Assembly: GCF_036057275.1 (NCBI RefSeq)
Contig: NZ_CP107945.1
Coordinates: 6,634,001 to 6,698,000 of the forward strand
From: Streptomyces sp. NBC_00390
Lineage (GTDB): Bacteria; Actinomycetota; Actinomycetes; Streptomycetales; Streptomycetaceae
Direction: 5' to 3'
DNA: 64,000 nucleotides
The notes below the pieces were generated by a model, which worked only from the letters and a program-made list of their open reading frames with translations, ran no database searches and had not been told where the DNA came from. Position 1 is the first letter of the stretch; the number at the start of each line of letters is the position of its first letter. The position numbers and the translations under genes were made by a program. Shown piece by piece: positions 33,880-43,100 of the stretch.

Positions 33880-34380
33880 GTGACGGGGGTTGCAGGCTTC
33901 GTGAAACGCATTGGAGTGACCGGCCACCGGGGTATCCCGCCTGAGGCGCTGGCTCATATCCGGGCCGGTATGCATGCCGCGCTCTGCGGCCATCGGGGGT
34001 CGCTGGAGGCGCTGTCGTCCCTGGCGGTCGGCGCCGACCAGCTCTTCGCAGATGTCGCACTGGCCTGCGGCGCGGAGCTGACCGTGGTGATCCCCAGCGG
34101 CGACTACGAGCGGGGCTTCGCGCGGCCCGACGAGCTCGCCCACTACCGACGGCTGAAGAGCCTGGCCACCCGGGAGATCCAGCTGTCCTTCCCCACCTCG
34201 ACCGACGAGGCGTACTACGCGGCCGGCGCCTATATCGCGGACCGTTGCGACCGGCTTCTCGCGGTCTGGGACGGACGCCCCGCCCGCGGTCACGGCGGAA
34301 CCGGCGATATCGTCCGCTACGCCAGAGATCTCGGCAAGCCGGTGACCGTCCTGTGGCGCGAGGGCCTCGAGCGCGACTGA
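33880..34380 (+). CDS. SLOG-family nucleotide-sensor protein
   Basis: 166 aa Rossmannoid protein of the SLOG (DprA/LOG-like) superfamily. It has RIGVTGHRGIPPEAL at the N-terminus (GHR loop), SSLAVGADQLFADVALACGAELTVVIP in the middle, and a C-terminal DRLLAVWDGRPARGHGGTGD loop, the GGT-type nucleotide site. SLOG domains bind nucleotide or NAD-derived signals and sit next to SLATT or TIR effectors in bacterial conflict systems (Burroughs and colleagues). GTG 33880 is chosen with AGGAGG at 33861-33866; GTG 33868 or 33901 are possible. It converges on the SLATT gene with 19 bases between. The signal it senses is unknown. Confidence 0.8.
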   Translation: MTGVAGFVKRIGVTGHRGIPPEALAHIRAGMHAALCGHRGSLEALSSLAVGADQLFADVALACGAELTVVIPSGDYERGFARPDELAHYRRLKSLATREIQLSFPTSTDEAYYAAGAYIADRCDRLLAVWDGRPARGHGGTGDIVRYARDLGKPVTVLWREGLERD

Positions 34381-34399
34381 GGACCGGACTGGTGCAGCC

Positions 34400-35338
34400 T
34401 CAACTACGGTGCCTGGCAAGCCAGTCCGTGTGCTGGGGCGAGACGATCCGCTCGGTCTCGTAGACCGCGGAAGGCCACTGCGCATCGGTGACCGTGGTTT
34501 CCATAGCTGTGTGCAGCGCCGCCAGGCCCTCCTCCACCAGCGAGTGCGCGGCTATGAGCGGCTGGTGCCGGCGGATCTCGCTCCAGGCGAGACACGCGGC
34601 CGCCGCGGCCGACAGCACCCCGGCCAGATGGACGGACCCGGCGACCGAAAAGGTCCGCAGCGTGGCGAAGAACAGTGCGAACAGCGTGAGCAGGCCGATC
34701 GACGCGGACCAGAACGCGGTGGCGCGACGGGATATCTCCGTACGCCGGTGGTACCAGTTGCGCTGCTCGATCAGCCGGTCCCTGACGTACGTCTCCTTGC
34801 GTATGCTGAACGCCTTCGCCCGCAGCCGCCGCATGGGTGTGGTGATCAGGTCCGCGGCTGCCGCACTCGCATCGGCGCCACGCGGGTCCTCCCAGCCGAC
34901 CTTGGCCAACTCCTGTAACCCTTCCTCCAGCCGGGCGGTGAACAAGGTGTCGGCATCGGTGCCGGCCTCCGTGGTTCCGAACGGCGTGCCGTGGACGGCG
35001 TAGCGCCAGCACATGGACTTGATGAACTCCGCGGCGGAGCGGTTGAGTTGCCAGTGCGACTTTGCTCGCCGCCGGGAGGAGCGGTAACTGAGCACCAGCA
35101 CTCCCGCGTAGGCCAACGCACTGAAGAATCCCATGAGTTGGAAGGACCCGCCGAGCCGCAGGGAGGACGGCAGCGCGGCGAAGGCGGCACCCAGGACCAG
35201 CAGCAGGAGCTGGTGGCGGGTGGCGGCGACGGCCTCCCGCTGGCGGGCGATGGCCGCTGCGTCCGTGTGATGGAAGAGAACCGGCAGGTCGGAGTTACGG
35301 AAGACCATGCTTTCCAATGGCCGCGGAAACTCGCTCAT
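34400..35338 (-). CDS. SLATT/DUF4231 membrane effector-like protein
   Basis: 312 aa with four predicted membrane helices in two pairs (about 43-58/66-84 and 207-227/233-252). The segment YVRDRLIEQRNWYHRRTEISR just before the second pair is the DUF4231 (SLATT) signature. SLATT proteins are two-helix membrane effectors, proposed to form pores when a SLOG or nucleotide-producing partner senses infection. ATG 35338 has a GGGGG site; ATG 35308 is an alternative. The gene is transcribed away from fxsA (220-base divergent region) and towards the SLOG gene. Confidence 0.8.
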   Translation of the reverse strand: MSEFPRPLESMVFRNSDLPVLFHHTDAAAIARQREAVAATRHQLLLLVLGAAFAALPSSLRLGGSFQLMGFFSALAYAGVLVLSYRSSRRRAKSHWQLNRSAAEFIKSMCWRYAVHGTPFGTTEAGTDADTLFTARLEEGLQELAKVGWEDPRGADASAAAADLITTPMRRLRAKAFSIRKETYVRDRLIEQRNWYHRRTEISRRATAFWSASIGLLTLFALFFATLRTFSVAGSVHLAGVLSAAAAACLAWSEIRRHQPLIAAHSLVEEGLAALHTAMETTVTDAQWPSAVYETERIVSPQHTDWLARHRS

Positions 35339-35448
35339 ACGCACCCCCGTCTGCGGTTTTGCCTTCACCCTTTAGGTGGAATGGCTCGTTCCGTACTGTC
35401 CTGCGAGAATGCTGCGAAACTCTTTCGTTCCGTATCGCACGCGCTGAG

Positions 35449-35476
35449 TTGCTGCGGGTGGCCATGAGGGTAAAGT
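35449..35476 (+). promoter_or_regulatory. Likely promoter of the fxs operon
   Basis: TTGCTG (35449-35454), 16-base spacer, TAAAGT (35471-35476). A start point near 35483 would give a 76-base leader before fxsA. Sequence inference only. Confidence 0.45.
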
Positions 35477-35558
35477 CGTGCCGCCGGCATCGCAACGGTG
35501 CGTGGTATCTGTGCTGGACACGGCATTGAGCTGGACACAACATCAAGGATGGCCCCCT

Positions 35559-35723
35559 ATGACGCTTCACTCCTCCCCATCCTTCGCTGCTGCGAAGAAG
35601 AATCGGGCCCCGCTGGCGCAGATCGACGTGCGTGGTGCTGATGCCGCGAAGAAGCTGGCGCGCGTGCTTCCGGTTTCCGACGACCGAGCAATGCGGGCAT
35701 CCACCTTTCAGTCTGCGCTCTAG
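35559..35723 (+). CDS. fxsA: FxSxx-COOH precursor peptide
   Basis: A 54-aa peptide ending RASTFQSAL, so the C-terminus is F50-Q51-S52-A53-L54, the exact F-x-S-x-x-COOH pattern that defines FxsA. It is rich in Ala/Lys/Arg, with a PLAQIDVRGAD stretch similar to the family's middle part. Probable substrate of the radical SAM enzyme encoded 9 bases downstream; crosslinking or another change at the Phe/Ser end is inference. ATG 35559 has AAGGA at 35545-35549. Hydrophobic transport signals are absent. Too small for a catalytic domain. Confidence 0.88.
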   Translation: MTLHSSPSFAAAKKNRAPLAQIDVRGADAAKKLARVLPVSDDRAMRASTFQSAL

Positions 35724-35732
35724 ACTGGCGCA

Positions 35733-37916
35733 ATGACTGGACCCCTGGTCCCTTTCCGCGAGATTGTGGTGAAGGTCCACAGCAGGTGCGACCTTGCGTG
35801 CGACCACTGCTACATCTACGAACACGCTGATCAGAGTTGGCGAACCCGCCCGAAGGCAATCTCTGACGAAGCGATTTCCTGGACAGCTCTGCGACTGGCC
35901 GAGCATGCCAAGAGCCATGCCCTGCCCTCCGTGTCAGTGATCCTGCACGGAGGGGAGCCTCTGCTGGCGGGCCCCGCACGCCTGCGGCGGATCTGCGAGG
36001 AGCTCACCGCGGCCCTCGACAAGGACACCGCCCTCGATCTGCGGATCCATACCAACGGGTTGCAGCTCAGTCCTCGATACCTCGACCTGTTCGACGAATT
36101 CGGGGTCCGGGTCGGTATCTCCCTCGACGGCGACCGGGCCGCGAACGACCGCCACCGCCGCTTCGCCGACGGCCGCACCAGCCATCCCCTGGTTCTGCGG
36201 GCCGTGGACCTGCTCCGCCAGGAGCGCTACCGGCATCTGTTCCTCGGGCTGCTCTGCACGATCGACGTGGCCAACGACCCCCACGCCGTGTACGACGCCC
36301 TCACCGAGCTCACGCCGCCCCGTATCGACTTCCTGCTGCCGCACGCCACCTGGGCCGACCCGCCGGTCCGACCCGACGGCTCGCCCACCGCGTACGCCGA
36401 CTGGATCCTCACCGTCTTCGACCGCTGGGAAGCACAGGGCAGGCCGGTGCCGGTACGGCTCTTCGAGTCCGTGCTCTCCACCCTCGCCGGCGGTCCCAGC
36501 CTCACCGAGTCCCTGGGGCTCGCCCCCACCGATCTCGTCGTCGTCGAGACCGACGGCGCACTGGAGCAGGTCGACTCGCTCAAGAGCGCCTACGACGGCG
36601 CCGCAGCCACCGGATTCGACGTCTTCACGCACACCTTCGACGAGGTCGCCGCCCACCCCGGGGTCCGCGCCCGACAGCTCGGGCTGGCGGGCGTCAGCCG
36701 GACATGCCGTCAGTGCCCCGTCGTACGCTCGTGCGGCGGAGGGCTCTACACCCACCGGTACGCCACCGGCACCGCCTTCGACAACCCCTCCGTGTACTGC
36801 ACCGACCTCGAAGCGCTTGTCCGCGGCATCGAGCAGCGCACGGCCGCGACCGGGTCCCCGGCCGTGACCGACCCGGAAGCCCTTCGCATCCTCCAGCAGG
36901 AGCTGACCCGCCTTCTGCTCGCCGAGCTCGACGCACGCCTCGACGGCCGCGGAGGCGAGAAGTGGCGGGCGGCCTGGCAGCTGGCGTCCGTCGTCGAGCA
37001 GCGGTCGGACGGGATGGACGAGATCCTCGCCCATCCCTACACCCGCAGCTGGCTGCGCACCTGCCGGGACGCCCTCCAGGAGCAGCGGCCGGACGCCGTC
37101 GAGCTCGCACTGCAGCTGGACGCGTACGTCGCGGCGGCGGCCGTACGAGGCGGGCTGGACATGCCCGTACGGGTCATCTGCCGGGGCGGCACGCTCGCCC
37201 TGCCCACCCTCGGCGAGCTGCGGCTGGCCGGGGTCCCCGACCAGTGCGAGGCCGAAGTACGCGGCAGCCGGCACGAGCTGTGGGTGCGGGTGCCGGGGCG
37301 TGAGGCGTTACGCGTACGCCCAGATGTCGCCGCCGACGGCTGGCGGCCCGTACACAGGCCCGGGCTCGAGGGCTGGCCCGACCTGGTGCTCGACGACATC
37401 GACCCGCACCGCGACTTCCGGCAACCGGTGCACGAGGACGAGGACCCCGGACCGCTCACCGAGGCATGGACGCTGCTGCGGCGGGCCGACCCACGCCAGG
37501 CCGCCGAGATCGCGGACTCGCTCACCACCCTGACACCGCTCCCGGACGGCGGGCCGTCCGTCGGACGGCACGGCTACGGAGCCCTCGGCCTGAGGCTCCA
37601 GGGCCCGCCCGTCCAGCTGGCGGCCGCATTGCTGCGAGGCTTCCGCCGCGCCAAACTCCAGGCGCTGACCGAGGTCACGGACCTCTGGGCCCAGGACGGC
37701 TGGTGGCACCACCCCGCCCCCTGGCAGGACGAGCCGCTGCCGGTGTCGCAACTGCTGGCCGAGGTGTACGAACGCGTCGGACTGCGGGCACTCGACGCCA
37801 GGGAGGCGGCACCGGCCGGACCCGCACTCGCCGTCCTGGAGAGCAGTGCCGAACTGACCGTCGACGGCAAGCGCCTGGTGGCCGTCCTGCGGGCGGAGGC
37901 CACCCGTGGTGGCTGA
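35733..37916 (+). CDS. fxsB: FxsB radical SAM/SPASM maturase, HExxH site degenerate
   Basis: 727 aa. The N-terminal radical SAM domain has the CxxxCxxC cluster site C19, C23, C26 (KVHSRCDLACDHCYIYEH). A SPASM region follows with C325, C328, C334 (CRQCPVVRSCGGG) and C356, for auxiliary clusters. These enzymes modify FxSxx-COOH peptides. The C-terminal part (from about 390) belongs to the domain that in other FxsB proteins carries HExxH, a family also described as alpha-ketoglutarate peptide hydroxylases. Here the aligned site LLRGFRRAKLQAL has R635-G-F-R-R639 instead of HEFQH, so metal binding is improbable. The downstream acetyltransferase overlaps by 11 bases. Confidence 0.92.
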   Translation: MTGPLVPFREIVVKVHSRCDLACDHCYIYEHADQSWRTRPKAISDEAISWTALRLAEHAKSHALPSVSVILHGGEPLLAGPARLRRICEELTAALDKDTALDLRIHTNGLQLSPRYLDLFDEFGVRVGISLDGDRAANDRHRRFADGRTSHPLVLRAVDLLRQERYRHLFLGLLCTIDVANDPHAVYDALTELTPPRIDFLLPHATWADPPVRPDGSPTAYADWILTVFDRWEAQGRPVPVRLFESVLSTLAGGPSLTESLGLAPTDLVVVETDGALEQVDSLKSAYDGAAATGFDVFTHTFDEVAAHPGVRARQLGLAGVSRTCRQCPVVRSCGGGLYTHRYATGTAFDNPSVYCTDLEALVRGIEQRTAATGSPAVTDPEALRILQQELTRLLLAELDARLDGRGGEKWRAAWQLASVVEQRSDGMDEILAHPYTRSWLRTCRDALQEQRPDAVELALQLDAYVAAAAVRGGLDMPVRVICRGGTLALPTLGELRLAGVPDQCEAEVRGSRHELWVRVPGREALRVRPDVAADGWRPVHRPGLEGWPDLVLDDIDPHRDFRQPVHEDEDPGPLTEAWTLLRRADPRQAAEIADSLTTLTPLPDGGPSVGRHGYGALGLRLQGPPVQLAAALLRGFRRAKLQALTEVTDLWAQDGWWHHPAPWQDEPLPVSQLLAEVYERVGLRALDAREAAPAGPALAVLESSAELTVDGKRLVAVLRAEATRGG

Positions 37917-38685
37917 CCCCCGGCAGGACCGGAACCTGGCGGACAGCGTGCGGGAGGCGGGCGTACGCAGCGGCATGACCCTGCTCGTCCATGCGTCCCT
38001 GCACGGCACCGGACTGCGCGCAGCGGCCGTGCGCGACGCCCTGCTGGACGTACTCGGCCCCGGTGGCACGCTGGTGGTGCCCGCCTTCACGGCGGAGAAC
38101 TCCGACACCTCCCCGGCCTACCGGGCCCAGGTGAGCGGCATGTCACCCCAGCAGGAGGCAGCCTTCCGGGCGGACATGCCGGCTTTTCACGCGGGCACCA
38201 CACCCAGCCAGGGGATGGGCCGGTTGGCCGAGTCCGTACGCACCGCCGAGGGGGCTCTGCGCAGCGGTCATCCGCAGACCTCGTTCGCCGCGATCGGGCA
38301 CCGTTCCGCGGAACTCCTCGCCGACCATCCGCTGACCTGCCATCTCGGTGAGCGCTCACCGCTCGGCGCGCTCTACCGGGCCGATGCGCGGGTACTGATG
38401 ATCAATACCGGCTACCGCGTGTGCACCGCATTTCATCTCGCCGAGTACCGCACCCAGGTGCCCCTGCGCACCTATCGCTGTGTGGTGCCCCGGCCCGACG
38501 GCGGCCGGGAATGGACCGAGTACAAGGACATCGAACTGGACGACAGCGATTTCGGTGTCATCGGCAGTGCTTTCTTCGATGGCCTGAAACAGGAGAGACA
38601 ACTGGGGGGAGCGGTCACAAGGTTGTTCTCGATCAGGGATGCGGTCGACCATGCGGAGAGATGGATGACCGAAAAGCGGCGTTGA
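37906..38685 (+). CDS. AAC(3)-family N-acetyltransferase in the fxs operon
   Basis: 259 aa. Antibiotic/amine acetyltransferase fold of the AAC(3)/YokD family: MTLLVHASLHG, GGTLVVPAFTAEN, GHPQTSFAAIGHRS, LGERSPLGALYRADARVL, YRVCTAFHLAEYR. These enzymes move acetyl from acetyl-CoA to an amine, classically the 3-amino group of aminoglycosides. Its location, overlapping fxsB and ahead of fxsC, argues for a role in processing the FxsA peptide or a product, not self-resistance (inference). GTG 37906 or 37909 starts it. A 114-base gap separates it from fxsC, with no terminator visible. Confidence 0.85.
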   Translation: MVADPRQDRNLADSVREAGVRSGMTLLVHASLHGTGLRAAAVRDALLDVLGPGGTLVVPAFTAENSDTSPAYRAQVSGMSPQQEAAFRADMPAFHAGTTPSQGMGRLAESVRTAEGALRSGHPQTSFAAIGHRSAELLADHPLTCHLGERSPLGALYRADARVLMINTGYRVCTAFHLAEYRTQVPLRTYRCVVPRPDGGREWTEYKDIELDDSDFGVIGSAFFDGLKQERQLGGAVTRLFSIRDAVDHAERWMTEKRR

Positions 38686-38799
38686 ATGACTGAACGTCGG
38701 GGGCATGGAGTGTGTCCTGCTCCGGAATGATGAAGTCGTCGCTCGCATCTTTCATCGATCGTGGGTGTCAGGTCGGGCTACACACAGGACGGGGGTCGT

Positions 38800-40137
38800 G
38801 TGTCGGATTCAGCGCAACGGACGGCTGATCATCGGCCGTACTTCTTTTTGAGCTACGCACACACACCGCGGTACGGAGCGGGAGGCCCTGACCCCGACAT
38901 GTGGGTCGAACGGCTCTTCCGCGATCTGTGCGGCCATGTGATGGCCATGACCGATCTGCCGGCCGGCGCACCCGCCGGGTTCATCGACCGGGAGATACGG
39001 TCGGGAGAGGGCTGGTCCGAGCGGCTGGGTGAAGTTCTCGCCACCTGCCGGGTCTTCGTCCCGCTCTTCTCCCCCCGCTACTTCGCCAGCGAGATGTGTG
39101 GCAAGGAGTGGTACGCCTTCGCCCAACGGGCCATCTACCACCAGGCGAAGAGCAACCGGCCCGCCGAGGCGATCGTCCCGGCGCTATGGGTGCCGATGCC
39201 TCCGGAGCAACTCCCAGGACCCGCCGAGCGGTTGCAGTTCAACCATCGCGCCTTCGGCGACCGCTATGTGACCGACGGGCTCTACGGGCTGATCAAACTC
39301 CGGATCTTCGCCGAGGAGTACGAGGCCGCCGTCTACGAACTGGCCAAACGCATCGTCAGCGTCGCGGACACCACGCGCGTGCCGTCCGGCAACCCCGTCG
39401 ACTACCGCCAGGCGCCCAGCGCCTTCGGTAGACCGACCGGCGGCCCACGGCCCATGCACGTCACCGTGGCCGCACCCACCCAGCACGACCTCCCCGAAGG
39501 CCGCGCCTCCGACTACTACGGCAAACAGTCCCAGGACTGGAACCCCTACCATCCGGACTCCGCGAGACCGTTGGCGTATGTGGCCCAGGACCTGGTGCGC
39601 TCGCTGAACTACCAGGCAAGCGTCTCGTCGTTCGACCACGAGACACCCGCCGACGCCGGGCAGCCGCCCACCCGGCCCGAGATCCTGCTCGTCGACCGCT
39701 GGGCGCTGGAGGACGAGGACCGCCGCCGGCGGCTCGCGGCCTTCGACGCCGAGCCGCGGCCCTGGGTCTGCGTCGTCGTCCCGTGGAACCGGGACGACCC
39801 GCAGAGCCGGGCCTCGGAGGCCGAGCTGATCGAGAAGCTGGAGCGCACCATGCCGCACCAGATGCGCCAGGGCCGCACCGCCTGCCGTGCCGCGGCCAAG
39901 GGCGTGCTCAGCATGGAGGCGTTCGGCCAACTGCTGCCGCAGGTGGTGGAGTCGGCGGCCCAGGAGTACCTGCGGCACGCCGAGGTCTTCCCGCCCGCCC
40001 CGCCGGGCGGTGGCAGCCGCAGCGAACGGCCCCGGCTGCGCGGCCCGATGGCGGCCGAGTACAGCACCACGCACTACGTCCCGAACATGCGTGACATAGC
40101 CCCTGATGCGGAGGACACGGATGACAGCCAGTCGTGA
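38800..40137 (+). CDS. fxsC: TIR-like FxsC protein
   Basis: 445 aa from GTG 38800, which follows a G-rich site; the upstream frame to 38761 is less likely. A TIR-like fold begins at PYFFLSYAHTPRYG (residues 13-) and includes FIDREIRSGEGWSERLGEVLATCRVFVPLFSPRYFASEMCGKEW, the pattern of an SEFIR/TIR effector. After a Pro/Gln linker comes the FxsC C-terminal domain (LLVDRWALEDEDRRRRLAAFD, PWVCVVVPWNRDD). In FxSxx-COOH loci FxsC accompanies FxsB. TIR domains can hydrolyse NAD+ or mediate assembly; a catalytic Glu cannot be assigned with certainty. The end overlaps fxsT by 17 bases. Confidence 0.88.
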   Translation: MSDSAQRTADHRPYFFLSYAHTPRYGAGGPDPDMWVERLFRDLCGHVMAMTDLPAGAPAGFIDREIRSGEGWSERLGEVLATCRVFVPLFSPRYFASEMCGKEWYAFAQRAIYHQAKSNRPAEAIVPALWVPMPPEQLPGPAERLQFNHRAFGDRYVTDGLYGLIKLRIFAEEYEAAVYELAKRIVSVADTTRVPSGNPVDYRQAPSAFGRPTGGPRPMHVTVAAPTQHDLPEGRASDYYGKQSQDWNPYHPDSARPLAYVAQDLVRSLNYQASVSSFDHETPADAGQPPTRPEILLVDRWALEDEDRRRRLAAFDAEPRPWVCVVVPWNRDDPQSRASEAELIEKLERTMPHQMRQGRTACRAAAKGVLSMEAFGQLLPQVVESAAQEYLRHAEVFPPAPPGGGSRSERPRLRGPMAAEYSTTHYVPNMRDIAPDAEDTDDSQS

Positions 40138-43100
40138 CGGGCGCATCATCACTTTCTACTCGTACAAGGGAGGCACGGGCCGCACGATGGCCCTGGCCAA
40201 CGTGGCCTGGATCCTGGCCGCGAACGGCAAGCGGGTCCTCGCCGTCGACTGGGACCTGGAAGCACCCGGCCTGCACAAGTTCTTCCACCCCTTTCTCGAC
40301 CCCTCCACCCTCGGTGCGACCACCGGTGTCATCGATCTGATCACCGAGTACGCCTGGGCGGCCACCAACCCGGAACCGCGCCGCGACGACTGGCATCTCG
40401 ACTACGCACGCATCCAGCCGCACGCCGTCTCCCTCACACCGGAGAGCCTGGGCTGGCAATTCCCCGAGGGCGGCACACTCGACTTCGTCTCGGCCGGCAG
40501 ACAGAACCGCGAATACTCCGCGACCGTGTCCACCTTCGACTGGGACAACTTCTACGACCGGCTCGGCGGCGGACACTTCTTCGACGCGCTGCGCGACGAC
40601 ATGAAGACCAACTACGACTACGTGCTGATCGACAGCCGCACCGGCCTCAGCGACATCGCCGACATCTGCACCGTCCACCTGCCCGACCTGCTCGTCGACT
40701 GCTTCACCCTCTCCGACCAGTCCATCGACGGCGCCGCCGCCGTCGCCCGGCAGATCGACGAACGCTACGGCGGCCGCGGAATAAGGATCTTCCCGGTGCC
40801 GTGCCGTATCGACGAGGGCGAGAAGGAGAAGGCGGATGCCGGGCGGGCTCTGGCCCGGCTCAAGTTCGACGGCATCCCGAGCGGGCTCACCGGAGACGAA
40901 CTGACCGCCTACTGGGGCGCGGTGGAGATTCCGTACCGGCCGTACTACGCCTACGAGGAGACGCTCGCGACCTTCGGCGACGAAGCCGGGCTGACAAGTT
41001 CGCTGCTCTCCGCCTTCGAGCGGCTCACCGCCGTCATCACCGACCAGGAGATCACCTCCATGCCCGCGGTCGGCGACGAGGCACGGCTGCGGATCAGGGA
41101 CGCGTTCACACGCCGCCGGCCCGCCCTGCCCGCCGACCTCTTCCTCAGTTACGTGGCCGAGAACCGCATGTGGGCCGACTGGGTCGAGTACGTCCTGACC
41201 CGGGCGGGCTTCCGGGTCGTGCCGCGCGATGTGTCGGCCGAGCGTGAGCGCGTCGAGGTCGACACGCAGAGCGACGAGGCTGCCACCCGTACCGTGGTGC
41301 TGCTGTCGCCCGCCTACCTCAAGTCCGCCCACGCCGTGGACGTCTTCTCCCGCGCCGCGGCCGCCGAACCGGGCGCGCGGCGTCAGCTGGTGCAGGTGCG
41401 GGTCGGCGACGTACGCATGACCAGTCCGAACATCGACCGCAACCCCGTCGACCTGTTCCGCCTCGACGAGGTGCAGGCCACCGCGTCGCTGTTGCGCTCC
41501 CTCGACCGTCCGGTGCAGCTGCCCGAGGCGGCGTCGGCCGGGCCGCGCTTCCCCGGCACCGTGCCGAAGATCTGGAACGCGCCCCCGCGCAACCCTGGAT
41601 TCACCGGGCGTTCGGTGGTCCTCGAGCGGATGCGCGACCAGCTCGGCGGCGGTATGTCCGTGGCCGCGGTGCTGCCGCAGCCGCAGACTCTCTACGGACT
41701 CGGCGGCGTCGGCAAGACCCAGGTGGCGCTGGAGTACGTCCACCGGTTCATGGCCGACTACGACCTGGTCTGGTGGATCTCCGCAGAGCAGCAGGACGAT
41801 GTGGTGGCCGGACTCGCCGAACTCGCCGTCCGCCTCGGCGCGCAGGGCGGCGACGACATGGCCGCCGCCTCGCAGGAAGCCATCGACCTGCTGCGGCGCG
41901 GCGTGCCGTCCCCCCGCTGGCTGCTCGTGTTCGACAACGCGGACGATCCCGAGCAGCTCAAGCAGTACTTTCCCGCGGGCGGACCGGGGCACGTCCTCGT
42001 CACCTCCCGCAACCAGACCTGGTCGCAGTACGGGGACGCCCTGCCCGTCGACGTCTTCCTGCGCGAGGAGTCCATCGAGCACATCCAGCGTCGCGCGCGA
42101 GGGCTGAGCGTCGAGGACGCGGATCAGGTCGCCACGGCCGTCGGTGACCTGCCACTCGCCGTCGAACAGGCCGCCGCCTGGATAGCCGAGACCGCGACCC
42201 CGGTCGCCGCCTATCTGGAACAGCTCAGGGAGCAGGCCACCAGCGTCCTCGCGCTCAACCAGCCCGCCGGCTACCCCGAACCGGTCGCCGCGACCTGGAA
42301 CGTGTCCATCGAGCAGCTCCAGGAACGCTCACCCGCCGCCGTGCGTCTGCTGCAGCTCTGTGCCTTCTTCGCACCCGAGCCGATCTCCGCGAACCTGCTC
42401 TACAGCAAGGAGATGATCGACGAGCTGAAGCCCTACGACGCGTCGCTCCAGGAGAAGCTGGTGCTCGGTCGGGTCATCCGGGAGATCGGCCGTTTCGCCC
42501 TCGCCAAGGTCGACCAGGTCTCCAACAGCATCCAGGTGCACCGGCTGGTACAGGCGGTCATCAGAGCCCAGCTCGGCGAACAGGAGCAGATGGATGCGCG
42601 GCACGCGGTGCACCGCATCCTCGCCGGGGCGCGGCCCGACGACGACGAGCCGATCGACAACCCCGAGACCTGGCCGCGGTTCGCCACCATCTGGCCGCAC
42701 CTCGGCCCGTCGGAGGCCCGGTACTGCAAGGAGCCGGAGACGCGGCGGCTGCTGATCGACCGGGTGCGCTATCTGTGGAAGCGCGGCGACTGGAACACGG
42801 CTTCCGTCCTCGCCAACGATCTGCGCGAAGCATGGCGGGACATGCTCGGCAACGACGACCTCCAGTACCTGTATCTGCGCTTCCACCTCTCCAACATCCT
42901 TCGCTCCCAAGGGCGTTACGTGGAGGCCAAGGAGCTCGACGAGGAGACCCTGGAGAGGCAGCGGAGAGTGCTCGGGGAAACCCATCCGCACACCTACATG
43001 ACCACCAGCGGACTCGCGACCGACCTGGGCGCGCTCGGCGAGTACGGCACGGCGATGGAGCTGGCGACCAGGGCGCACGAGGGATTCAGCCAGATCTTCC

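Noticed and set aside
37906..38685. Aminoglycoside resistance gene
   Set aside because: The fold is AAC(3) but the operon context points to peptide processing; resistance is not supported by sequence.
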